Source: Cryptomeria japonica (Eukaryota; Streptophyta; Pinopsida; Cupressales; Cupressaceae). From it: DNA of 35,000 bases. A program made the position numbers and the translations under genes. Shown here piece by piece: positions 10,684-21,712 of this stretch; the first letter of the stretch is position 1, and every line of letters starts with the position of its first letter. The stretch spans positions 234,391,303-234,426,302 of the forward strand of contig NC_081415.1 in NCBI RefSeq assembly GCF_030272615.1, in the 5' to 3' direction. The notes beneath the pieces were generated by a model, which was not told where the DNA came from, did not search any database, and saw only the letters and a program-made list of their open reading frames with translations.

Positions 10684-13600
10684 GATGCTATCAAATTGAA
10701 GAGAAGCCAGACCAATAGAACTTACTATACAAAGAACAGAGCCAATATCTCCAGGAAACGACAATTGAGATGTCATGCACTACACATACCTGGCAATAAC
10801 TCAGGAAAGTTATTACAAACAAAAAACAATGATTTTGAGCAAATTAATGTCAATCAAACATACACTATTGCTCCTGAACTTGTTGTGAAGACTCCTTCAT
10901 TTCAAAATACATTGTTTAATTTCCACAAAAGGATTAATATGTTGGAGGTCACAGAGCCATGTTCTATTTGTAAAGAAATGTATGTGGGCATGACTATTAA
11001 AAAATTCAATCACATACTTGTGTGCATGAGATGTTATGGTGAAAAAGGGCTCCACCGTTTCTCATTATCAAACAATATGGACCCAAGTGAGCAACCTTCT
11101 TTTTTAAAGTCTCTCTCAGAAGTAGAAGAAATTCTCATATCAAGAATTGCCCCTATTTTACAAGTAACACATGCAAGGGGAGGCCAATACAAATATTCTG
11201 GCCATAGAATAAACTTCCCACAAGATATTTCTGAAATTGCAATAACATTACCTTGTCATATTAAGCAATTAGAAATTCTTATTGTCCATAGAACCAATTT
11301 GCAAGGATTAACTTATGACTATTACGTGAATAAATTTCATGTCAAGAATGCATTGGCTTACAAAATGAAACATGATCAATACTACAAGGATGTAGTCATT
11401 AATCTAGATGTAGTGCATCTATTGCTAGACTAGTCCACTGACATTACAGAGCTACTGCATTCAGTGGATCCACTGCAAGAAGATGTTGTTCAAGATACTT
11501 CCACTCTGCCGAATATTCACATTGAAGAACAAATAGGGGAGAATACTTCTTCATTTATCCCACAACTACCATCATCAATACCAGAACTTGATGCCATAAA
11601 AAACATCCTCCATCTAGACAATAGCAACAACAACATTATTCCTTGGCCACAAATCAGTACATCTCCCATCAATGAGTACAATACAAAGGGCCTCCTTTCC
11701 ATGGCATTCCCAACACTTTTCCCTTCTGGAATGGCTTTACCACTACAGCAAAGAACAAAGCATGTACATTTTCATGAATATGCTTTGCACCTGATCAAAT
11801 ATTATGATCAAAAATTTGGGAAACATGTTCACTTTAGATATTATATCTACAATCTTATGATGAGACATCAATCCCAACAATCAGCTGTTGTCTTCATTAA
11901 GACTAATCTAGAAGATAGTCTTCCACACAACCTTCATGGCCTAAAAGTATACTTACAAAATACACCCTCAAGTGAATTGCCAAATCATATCATGCGATAT
12001 GCAGCCTCGTTGCGTGGTATACGAGCATTTTGGGGCAAATCCTGGCGTGACCTTACATCCATGATAGAATAGTTAGGTACACTTACCATGTTCTTTACCT
12101 TAAGCTCAACTGATACAAAATGGCCAGACTTGCATAAGTTATTGCCAAAAACAAAGTCAACTCCTGAACCCAACAATATAAGACAATTTATTAAAAATTT
12201 AGTCAATAATCAACACATTGCAACCTTATACTTGCACTTAAGATTTCAAATCTTTCGTCATGAAGTAATTGTCAAAGAACTGAAAACTATTGACCACTGG
12301 TATAGATATGAATGGAAACACCAAGGATCTGGACATATACATGGCTTTCTTTGGTTACCAGAAGCACCAAATGTTGATAACCTTGATTGGTCAGATCATG
12401 CAAATATCCAATCAGTTAAACACTTCTTTGACCAGTACATTACAACATGGAATCCACAACCTGAAGAAGCTCGCTTGAACAGGCAATATATGCCTGCAAT
12501 TTCAGATCCATGTCTTGCAGATACAGAGATCATTTCCAAGTCTAATCCTTGCACTGATTATATGGAGTTGCTTAATGTTGTTCACCGACATACCAAGTGT
12601 TCAGAGTATACCTGCTTGAGAAAAAAAAAACTCAACCCTTCAATGTCGGTACAAAGCTCCTTGGCCTGAACAACATGAATCCTCAATGATATTAGACGAC
12701 AACAATAACCCATCATACAAACCAGCAAGGAATGACAATCATCTAAATGTACACAACCCAACCATGCTTGTCATATGGAGGGCTAATGTTGACTGTCAAC
12801 CTGTCTGCTCCAAAAAAATAGTTCTACAATATATCTCGAAGTATGCATCCAAAACTGAACAGAAGTCAAAAAGTTATACTGATATCCTGAAACACATAGT
12901 TGAATCAACAAATTCAGATGATACAATTCTCTTGGCATATCAAAGACTGCTGATGGGAATTGTTGCTGATAGGGACATTAGCGCACAAGAAACTTGTCAC
13001 ATGCTGCTTAAACTCCCACTGATATCTTGCACACGCCAATTTGTAACACTCAATGTTGGCAAAAGAATCTTCCAACACATAGCTAATTGTGATGAAGGAT
13101 CTCAAAGCTCAATATCTTACATCTCAAACTACATGAAACGACCATCAAAATTAGCAAACCTGACTCTGCTTCATTCAATCCAACTATATACATACTCTGA
13201 TTAGTGTAAATCATGTAAATGGATGAAAAGAAAGCTACCAACAATTGTAAATGTCTACCCACAACACAAATCTCTACCTTTAGAAGAGGACAGTAGTTTT
13301 GAAAGTTTCTGTTGGAGTGAATTGCTTCTTTACAAACCATTTTGAATCATTCCTCTACATATAGGGAACTCAGCTGAAGAAATTATAATGAATTGGAAAC
13401 ATCTTCAAAGTAGAGATTACATCCGCTGGCATGTAAATGGTTTTGAAGAACACATTACAATAGAAAATGGTGAAGAGCTACAACCAGAAGACATTCAACA
13501 ATCTACTCATGAAGATTTGTATGAATGGGAGTTCTTGTCACAAATGGGAGCGTCAAACAACTTTGACGTTGCTGCTCTTCAAATGCTTGGCAAACATGAT

Positions 13601-15110
13601 TTTGATCTACACTTTGATTGGATTGCTTCTATACCTGTTGAACCACTGCATTCAAAAGCATCTCAATTTATTTTAACAGAGAAAAGCCAAGCACCCCACA
13701 TCCTTGCCAACTCACATTTAAATGCACCTACTAACTATGAGCTTGCAAGAAACCAAACTATTGCACATGATATCATTAAAACTCACGCTGAACAGAACTT
13801 GCATTCTTCACCATTACGGTTAATCATTCAAGGCACAACAGGCACTGGAAAATCATTTCTTATTGATTGCATACGGAGACAGCTAAATTAAAATTTAGAA
13901 CCTGCACGATACCCTTTGCTTGTACTAGCACCAATAGGTGTTTCCGCATATAATATCCAAGCAACCACAATCCATGCTGCTCTCTGCATACCCATTCAAG
14001 AATACAAACCCTTAACAAGCCATTCCCTATTAATGTTTCAAGAGCAATGCAAACATTTACGTTACATTTTAATGGATAAAATGAGCTTTGTTGGCCCTCA
14101 ATTACTCATTAAGATTGATAAAAGATTGCAAGAATCTTTTCCCAGTAGACAACATGAATCATTTGCAGCTATCTCAGTCATTTTGGTTGGTGATCTTGCA
14201 CAGCTTCCCCCAGTTATGGATAGGCCATTATACGCATCTCACTCAACGACACTGGCTCTATGGCACACATTCAATACTGTTGTGACCTTGCATATTCCAT
14301 TTCGTCAACAAGGCACAAGTTCTTCACAGATAAGTTTTCGTGAAATGTTGCTTAATATCTGCAACACAACACCATTGCAAACAGACTGAGTATCCCTCCA
14401 ATTGCGGTCCACCCATGCTTTGACACTTGATCAGAATAACCACTTCAGCCAATAGAAGCATTTGTTTGCAACAAATGCAGCTTCTAGTGCACACAACATA
14501 AAAATGTTAACACAACTGCACTCACCCATTGTACATGCAACAACAATCATTACCCATCAAAGAGATAAACAGGCACACCAAGAAGAACAACTAGCATTTG
14601 AAATTCTTCTTTCTATAGACCAAGAAATTATGCTTATTGCAAATTTATGGATAGAAGTTGGCCTTGTAAATGGTGCTTTGGGTCAAATCAAACAAATTGT
14701 CTACAATGCAGCTTCCAAACCACCTGATTTGCCTAAATATGTGGTCATTCTTTTCAAACATTATACTGGGCCTTCATGGGATCCACAAAATGCAAAACAT
14801 GTGCCTATTCCACCAATTACTAGAGGAAACCACACACAAATTGCACTAGCAATGGCTTGGGGCATTACTATTCACAAATCACAAGGGCTAACATTAGACT
14901 TTGCCACAGTTGACATCGGCAAAACAGAGAAATAAGGCCTAACATTCACAACACTTTGAAGAGTAAAAGCAATTGAACACCTACGTATACAACCAGTCTT
15001 CACCTACCAAAGGTACTCATGCTTGAAAGGTGCAACATCAACAATTCTACGAAAGGTTGAGGAAGCTTGCTTGCTTGAGCTGTCGCACAGAACAGAAGAA
15101 ACATACCTAT
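10684..15110 (+). pseudogene. Helitron RepHel protein (HUH replication initiator plus PIF1-type helicase), broken
   Basis: About 1475 codons, the usual size of a plant RepHel, which nicks, joins and unwinds DNA in rolling-circle transposition. Reading frame 1 runs from about 10684 to a shift at the A-run near 12621, and frame 2 runs from there to about 15110. Rep motifs in order are FFTLSSTDTKWPDL (12091 on), the HUH motif HIHGFLW (His codons 12334 and 12340) and the two-tyrosine motif YISKYASK (Tyr codons 12830 and 12842). Helicase motifs are Walker A GTTGTGKS (13832-13855), Walker B region LMDKMS (Lys at 14078), GDLAQLPPV, and HKSQG (14873-14887). In-frame stops lie at 11431, 12070, 13202, 13343, 13889, 14387, 14453, 14933 and 14957. 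Most fall where relatives have Gln, Arg, Trp or Ser. No ATG is evident at the 5' end; the frame opens after a TAG at 10663, so an upstream exon is possible. Confidence 0.92.
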
Positions 15111-16830
15111 AGAACAAACACAATCAGGTATGCAAATCACATTTTCATTATGTTTTCATGTATTGTATATCTTCTATTCATTGTATCAACCCAAAACAAT
15201 ATTTGTACTTTTTAGGTTCAACAACACAACTAACGACTATGAAATTGAAGAGCCCGCTTACATGTTCCAACTCTGCAACAAAAGGTACATATCTAACACC
15301 CACTTCCTGTTCAACTATTTTGTTGCTTTCAATAAAATTTTTCCCTGCTATTTACCAAAATTACTTTCTCATATATTGTTATTTATCACAGGTTACAAAT
15401 GCAACCTGACAAAGAAAGTTGTAAAATATATGAATATAACGATTACAAATATTAGCCACTTGTTCAATGCATTTAATATCCACTAATGATGTTCTAATAT
15501 AGGGTTCTTACTTTATTTATGTTCTTTTGTTGTTTGTGCACTTGACCACTTTCAATCTGCAGGACACCTCTTCCCTTTCACAAGTATTATGGTTTTTGAA
15601 GGTTAGCTTTCAATAAAGAACAACATCAAGGTATGTAAACCTTACGAAGTTGTTCAATACATTTAATATCCACTACTACTGTTCTACTACATATTATTTG
15701 CAACATTCTTCAACAACGTTCTTAGTGACCACTTTCAATCTGCATGACACCTCTTCCCTTTCACACATATTATGGTTTCTGAAGCTTAGCTTTCAATAAA
15801 GAACAACATCAAGGTATGTAAACCTTACCCAGTTGTTCAATACATTTAATATCCACTACTACTGTTCTAATACATATTATTTGTAACACTCTTCAGATTT
15901 TCTGTGACGTGCTTCCAGGGTTCTTGCTTTGTTAACAGGGTTCTTACTTTCTTTATGTTCTTTTGTTGTTTGTGCACGTGACCACTTTCAATCTGCAGGA
16001 CACCTCTTCCCTTTCACAGGGATTATAATTTCTGAAGGTTAGCTTTCAGTAAAGAACAACATCAAGGTATGTAAACCTTACTCAGTTGTTCAATACATTT
16101 AATATCCACTACTACTGTTCTAATACATATTATTTGCACCACTCTTTCAGATTTTCTGTGACGTACTTCCAGGGTTTTTGCTTTATTCATGTTCTTTAAC
16201 TGTTTGTAAATTTGACCACTTTCAGTCTGCAAGGCACCTATTCACTTTTACACATATAATGGTTTATGCTGGTATTTGCTCACTATGTCACTCTTTACAA
16301 TTGGTAAGTATTATACTTTCTCATTCACATTCCTTTACACCTTCAAGTTCTTTGATTGAATAATTGAGTATAATCTAATAATGCAAAAAAATGTATTATA
16401 TGCAACAGCCTTAAGATTTTTCATCCTGTGCTTGCAGGCTTCTTACTTTGTTTAGGTTGTTCATCTATCTCTGGACATGTTCACTTTTTACATATTATGG
16501 TTTGTGAGGGTTTTCAATTCGTAACTATTATTTTATTCAACATTAACTACCTTCTCTCTTTAACACCCCTTCGCACTTTCAGGTTTTCTTCACTCAAGAA
16601 TACAGCTTTCCATAAAGAACAACACCTAATACACCAATGTCAATACTATCAAGGTATGTAAATCTTTTCAGAATACAATAATTAACTTACTTTCACTTCT
16701 TCAACCAAATTTAATTATTGATTTCAAAAACTTATTTGCAGACAAGCTCTCTCACAACAAACAAATACTGACATGAATGATAGGTGACATTCCAATTCTG
16801 CCATTTCACATCCATCAGGTATTATATTAC
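15111..16830 (+). repeat. Helitron tail: diverged repeat cassettes with splice-site-like borders
   Basis: Downstream of RepHel the sequence holds four or five diverged direct repeats. The anchor GACCACTTTCAATCTGCA occurs at 15544, 15727, 15980 and, altered, 16214, with spacings of 183, 253 and 234 bp. Copies 1 and 3 keep CTGCAG followed by GACACCTCTTCC, and copies 1 to 3 end at ATCAAG followed by GTATGTAAAC. Each core is therefore a 65-70-bp segment with an acceptor-like left edge and a donor-like right edge. Further exon-like segments are at 15215-15282, about 16583-16653 and 16742-16819. No conserved protein could be read. This may be a multi-exon 3' UTR or captured gene pieces. Confidence 0.65.
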
Positions 16831-17202
16831 TAAAAATTACTACATTTCAAATTTTCAAGGTTTTAAAAGTATTTAACTTCACCAAGCTTACATGTTATGC
16901 AAATCTAACTTATATAAATGAAACAATGATGTAGGTGTCTCATCATATAGATCACATGGAATTCAACAAAAAGCTATATAACATGTTGGTCTTACTAGCA
17001 TGGAGGATGGAGGATGGATGATGGATAACAACAATACTCTGGGTCCAACAAAAACATTTGGTTGGGATTAACATAGCCTACAAAAAAAATGTAAATCAAA
17101 TATTCATGATATTTTCTTCAAGTACATCATGCTGCATACACCAACATGGGGGATGTTGGGTGGAAAATTTCCAAATTTGAGAACAACCATTGATTGGGTT
17201 AG
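16831..17202. other. Helitron 3' region without recognisable genes
   Basis: AT-rich sequence between the cassette array and the terminal hairpins. It includes a short GGAGGATGGA-type repeat near 17000-17025. No coding potential was seen. Confidence 0.4.
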
Positions 17203-17227
17203 GTACACTAAAACTTTCTTAGTGTAC
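17203..17227. repeat. Perfect 9-bp stem hairpin
   Basis: GTACACTAA at 17203-17211 is the exact reverse complement of TTAGTGTAC at 17219-17227, with a 7-base loop. The right arm starts a segment (TGTACAATTATCTATTT) repeated about 74 bp further on near 17298. It lies about 190 bp inside the Helitron end. Confidence 0.8.
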
Positions 17228-17395
17228 AATTATCTATTTAACTTTAATAGAAATTTATTATTCAATTATACAATGTGGAAAACCAGAACTTTCTGACTGT
17301 ACAATTATCTATTTGAATTAATATACTTCTGAATATTACAACTCTAATACATCTCTACTGACATATTGCCTTTCCAATCAGACCTATCGCCCCCT

Positions 17396-17421
17396 GTTGC
17401 AGGCACTCCCGCAACTGCTAG
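17396..17421 (+). other. Helitron 3' terminus: hairpin followed by CTAG
   Basis: GTTGCAGG (17396-17403) and CCCGCAAC (17408-17415) form an 8-bp stem with one A-C mismatch and a CACT loop. TG, then CTAG (17418-17421), then T follow. Helitrons end in CTRR, preceded by a short GC-rich hairpin, and insert 5' to a T, so all three expectations are met. The 2-base gap between hairpin and CTAG is shorter than usual. Confidence 0.65.
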
Positions 17422-17745
17422 TATTATCTTAATGAATATTTGGTAAGACCTACGTACGTAGTTAATGCTTGAAAGCATTTCCACCGGCCCTTGGTCTGAC
17501 ATTTGCCTGTTCTGATGGCGGATTGGTGTTATAAATAAAGAAATTTTGTCACTGGGCTTTCACCTGCTCCCCCGCGTGTTTATGTGCTTTTTTATTCTTG
17601 TGACTAGGTAAAAATTCTCCTGAGCACATTCATTTGCTTTTACAGGGTGAAAGTGATCAGATTACCTACTACACGCCATTATTTTTCTTAAAAAGAAAGT
17701 CAATAAACATAGGAGTTACGGGACTGTCAGTGCCAGACTGGCAAA
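17422..17745. other. Flank immediately outside the Helitron end
   Basis: Higher in GC than the neighbouring transposons. No gene was recognised. It may be low-copy DNA that received the Helitron. Confidence 0.4.
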
Positions 17746-17990
17746 GTGCATGCACCTGCCACTCTCAAGTACATTATTCCACAATGGCTGACACGCCCCC
17801 CTTGCCATAACGCATTAAATGCGTAGCTGAGATTTGAGCAATCCTACGTGGATTCATTTGGTCTGCCATGGTAGAGTTGTAACAGAGCACTTAACCTTCA
17901 AATCGTCGCAATCTTCACGTGAGGAATATGGGTGGAAGCTTTGGACTACTGTTCTGAATTGTGTGGGTCCACAAGCTGTAACGCGAATGT
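17746..17990 (-). promoter_or_regulatory. Orphan fragment resembling the promoter of the EXORDIUM-like gene
   Basis: The stretch GTACATTATTCCACAATGGC at about 17769 matches GTACGTTATTCCATCATGGC at 30371, and CTTCACGTGAGGAATATGGG at about 17914 matches the CACGTG region at 30529. The spacing between the two blocks is similar (146 and 158 bp) and the orientation is the same. In the second location this DNA lies upstream of the minus-strand gene at 29203-30162. No coding sequence of that family lies next to it here; the side where the gene should be is occupied by the Helitron end. The alignment was made by eye and the similarity is patchy. Confidence 0.5.
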
Positions 17991-18101
17991 CACACCCTTG
18001 TTAAACCTGACACGACACTGCCGAATAGCATTCAAGCCCGGAATCAAAGATTAGATAAAGTAAAGTTTCACGGATCTTTGTACCAGACGAAGAAAAACTT
18101 A

Positions 18102-18283
18102 CCCAGTGACGGCATACTTCTTTCAGCCCGTGAGGAACATGAAAATGTCGTTTTTAAAGTCGAGAGGAACAGTATACCAAGTATTTTAAACATTTCCTAT
18201 TATGAAAAGCTTGGGCTTTTTACTTCATCACATACCAAAAGTAGTGAAAAACAAGCGTGCGCCGCAAGCATCACAGTAGATTG
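18102..18283 (+). repeat. Repeat block A (diverged duplicate of 24573-25232)
   Basis: Shares collinear segments with 24573-25232: CATGAAAATGTC, TTGAGAGGAAC/TCGAGAGGAAC, CTATTATGAAAAGCTTG and AGTGAAAAACAAGC. The second copy is longer only because a 465-bp MITE sits inside it. Its function is unknown. Confidence 0.8.
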
Positions 18284-18786
18284 ATTGTGATATATAGTTT
18301 GAAAAGATTGGGAAGAAAGAAAAATCTATTATTGGTATATGGGATCGGTGGAGTCTATTCTGGCTTCAAAATGGATCTTTTGTACAGCGTGTTAGCGATA
18401 AGTTAGTCAGTCGCAGCTGTTAATTGCAAAATCGACGGTGTAAAATGTGCCCGTACTGTTGTTTTGGAGTCAGAATCGACACGTCCTATGGAATCAGGCT
18501 AGGCACTAGTGAAGAACCATTTGTTGTTTTGGAAATATTTCACGTGGGTTCATAGACATATTTTGGAGAGGATGGAATGTATTTTGTATTTTGTGGATCA
18601 TTGCTGAAAGATATGAGCGGTTTTATATGTGTATTCAATTTGTTATATTTGATCTAACTTGTATAGTAGATTTGAAGGATTTATTAGGAGATTTCATTGT
18701 ATGATGATGTTAGTGTCATTGTTATTTTTCTTTGTCTTGTGGAATTCATATTGGATTGTGTTGTTTTTTATCATTCGTCTATATAG
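18284..18786. other. Non-coding spacer
   Basis: No recognisable gene. It may include the decayed 5' portion of the LINE that becomes readable at about 18787. Confidence 0.4.
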
Positions 18787-19241
18787 TTGAAGACTGATCG
18801 AGGCTCTCAAAATTTGAAGGTTGAGAAGAATCATTTTTTCTTGAACATGTCATTATTTCAATTATATAAACCTACATTGGTCCATATCAGACATGTTTGG
18901 AGTTTGCTTATCCAATATTCACCATCTCCTGTATTGTCTGCTTGTTTTTTTTTGTATAGTTGGTTGATTATTGGCAAAAAATGTTATAATTCTTATGTGG
19001 CCATGTCTCTTGAACTTAGTTGACTCCTTGCTCAACTTGAAGTGATGTCTTTCCACATTTCTTTCTAAATTTAGGTGGCTAAGTAACACCACGCCTACAT
19101 TATTGAGGAAGCCTCGTTGAAAGCCAAACTTCATTGGTTAAAAGTTAGTGATCATGTCTCGAGAGAGCTTTTCTAAGCTTCATGGCCCTACAAATTATCT
19201 CAAAAGATCAAATGCATCAAAGTGATGGTATGATGAAAGAA

Positions 19242-20626
19242 TAAGTATCTGGTAGAATACTGAGAGGGGGGGGGGGTGAATCAGTGTATTGAAAAACTGA
19301 TGCAAAGTTCCCAAACTCAAACTCAGTCAAACAAAGTAAACATATCTCAGTCAAGATCAATATTCATAAGAATACTTGACATCAACCAGTTTAACTGTTA
19401 TGACAAATATAACAGTAAACAACTTCAATCTTGTAAACAATGCTTCTACATAACATGCCTTATCAGAAATTAACCACATCAACAAATAAAATCACAACCA
19501 CAAAAACATTCACCACTTGACACAAATGTTTATACGTGGAAAACTCAAATAGGTAAAAACCACGATGAGATGAGACTCACAAGGATAGCTATCTAAACTC
19601 TTCTGAAATTTGCCATGTTAGGAGCCAAGCTGGTTAAAGCTTTACAGTAAGTCCTATTAAGAACTAATTCCACTTAGGAATCACCCGGTTAAGGGATTTA
19701 CAAATATGCCTTAATTAAAAGCACAATGCCTTGTTAGGAGTAACCTCACTAGAGGATTTAAGAATCCAAGCTAATGGACCACCTTGTTAGAGGATTTAAT
19801 AAGTAACCAAGCTTGTTAGAGCTTACCCGGTTAAGGGATTTCACTTATGTTGTAAATGTTAGAAAACAACAGGGTTTTGTTGATCTGTCTGAGTAGCACT
19901 ACATTTGCTTGATTAGATCCTTCTAAGCTTCAATCTGTCTTCACTCAAAGTGCAGATCCATTCACTGGTTAGAGAACTACACACTCAATAGGTTTTCATC
20001 AATCTTGCCAACAACCTTTTCAAACAACTTCATCGACCTTAAATAGAAATCAATTAGGTCGGTAACACAACAAAAACCTAATTCTCATCATCAAGATCAC
20101 AAACAAGTCGAAACAATCTTGACCGTTAGAAATCATGACAATCTCTTCACATTCTTCAAGAAAATTCCAACCGCTCCATGATCATTGCTTCATCGGACTT
20201 TGTAACTCATCATGCACTGTGCATTAGATGCAATCCACTTTGCTCCTTCCCTAGACAAAAACAAACACCCCAAAACAATTCGAACATATCCTCATTCAAT
20301 GATCACACGTGTCTCCATCATTACCACTTATCAGGTAATAAACCATCAAACTTGATTGGTTAGGGTTTAAAAGTTGATAGGGTTTACTAGTTACATTACA
20401 TAGAAAGCTTTAACCCTTTACTCTGGTTCACCGGTTCAACTCGCAAACTTAACATACCGGTTTACAGCATCTTCCACAAAGCTCTTCTTACCGGTTACTA
20501 GCCAATATCCAAAACAACAATATCATCAATAACATAAATACCATTACCGGTTCAATTGACATCAATGACAACATATCATTAATGCAATCTCTATGCAAAA
20601 TACCAACAAACTCAAAATGCCAACAC
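19242..20626. mobile_element. Unclassified 1.4-kb insertion inside the LINE
   Basis: AAAGAA occurs at 19236-19241 and again at 20627-20632, and LINE sequence is collinear across the insert, so this is a discrete insertion. It starts with an AATACTGAGAGG/poly-G/TGAATCAG segment and ends ATGCCAACAC. It has no coding capacity. It contains a GTGGAAAACTCAAATAGG/AAAAACCACGATG segment, short degenerate GTTAGAGGATTTA-type repeats (about 19610-19850), and several ACCGGTT motifs (20430-20560). This could be a non-autonomous LTR-derived or other short element; the class is not resolved. Confidence 0.6.
19610..19850. repeat. Degenerate short tandem repeats within the 1.4-kb insertion
   Basis: Recurring variants of TTGTTAGAGGATTTA and CCGGTTAAGGGATTT, about 35-45 bp apart, with the phrases AGCCAAGCTGGTTAAAG and ACCAAGCTTGTTAGAG. 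The copies are diverged and the period is irregular. Confidence 0.55.
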
Positions 20627-21413
20627 AAAGAAGATGACCAATGCCCATTTGCCAGTTCGAGTGTCCTTTATGTTTTTAGTCAACACTACACCAAAGTTTT
20701 CTAGGCTCAAGCTCCATCTCTTGAAAAGGAATTGACTCTTCAAGACTATCTAGATGTAGTGTCATGTAGACTCTCTAAGAATCAAGTTACTGCTAATGAC
20801 AAACTAATTTATTAAGAGGATATTTTCTCAATTGTATTTGGAATGGCTAATGACAAATCTATTAGTCACAGTGGCTTTTCTTATCAATTTAATAAAATCT
20901 TATAGGATGGTGTTGGTCATGGTTTATTTCAAGTTTTCCTTGAAGCATTTTATATTAATTCTCAAGATCTTAGAATGAATCAAGGAAACATCAAATTCAT
21001 ACCTAAAGTTGGTGATCCAAACATAGGCAATTGGAGATCCATCACTCTTTTGAAGTATCAAATAATTGTCAAAGTTCTTCCTATGCTAATTAAACATCTC
21101 CTCCTAGTGCTTGTCTACCTTGAATAAACTAGATTTGTTTAAATTAGATACATCCTCACCAATGTAATAATTATTACAAAGGGTATGAAATAGTTGTGTG
21201 GGTCTAATTAGCAAGCACGATGATGCTAATTGAAAAGGTCTATGAAATAATTGAATGATGCTTAATTATTGCATGCTCAAATATATATGGTTATGGTTCC
21301 AAATATTTTTAGTCAGTTCAAAATCTCTTTGTTAAGGCTTCTACTTGCCTCATTATCAATGATGTCCAATCTAAACCTTTTGGCCTTTTAATCTATAAGG
21401 CAAGGTTACCCTC

Positions 21414-21712
21414 CTAAGAGTCACACAATAGACTTAAGTAGCTAGGATAACCTACAAAACCAGAAATAACCTTCCACAAGAGAGTAATAATAAAGGAATG
21501 TTATAGTATAGATACAAAATGTACAAGAGGAACCTTGCTTATATAAGCAAGGTGGAATATAAGACAACATAGGATAATGACAAGTGTCACAATCATATGA
21601 GATGAGTCAAGAAAAGTAAATGACGTAAATGTGCCCTAAGTATAATTAATTAACTAGGTGTGAATGACCTATATGGGATATAATAAGATAATATACCACA
21701 TTCACACAAACA
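21414..21712. mobile_element. 299-bp insertion, solo-LTR-like, with 6-bp target duplication
   Basis: ACCCTC at 21408-21413 and again at 21713-21718 flanks this segment. Removing it with one copy restores the LINE frame as IRQGYPRVPSLMCLLL, the conserved region after the reverse transcriptase active site. The insert has no ORF. It holds a 20-bp perfect palindrome at 21533-21552 centred on TTATATAA. On the minus strand it begins TGTTTGTG, as LTRs do, but the other end is not a perfect CA. Confidence 0.7.

Larger units (their letters stand above)
1871..17421 (+). mobile_element. Relic autonomous Helitron with nested LTR retrotransposon (left boundary approximate)
   Basis: Three things define this rolling-circle transposon. 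It has an RPA1-like single-strand-binding protein frame (1871-9510), a RepHel frame with HUH nuclease and PIF1-type helicase motifs (10684-15110), and a CTAG end preceded by a GC-rich hairpin and followed by T (17396-17422). RPA1-like accessory genes are a known feature of plant autonomous Helitrons. Both genes lie on the plus strand, in the order expected for an element that ends 3' at CTRR. Both carry several stops and frameshifts, so the copy is not autonomous now. The start given is the RPA1-like ATG; the true 5' terminus was not found. The LTR retrotransposon at 2640-8054 is a later insertion. Confidence 0.85.

Noticed and set aside
17352-17365. ATCTCTACTGAC, resembling a Helitron 5' TC start
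   Set aside because: It lies only about 65 bases from the 3' CTAG end on the same strand, too close to define an element, and such short matches are expected by chance.
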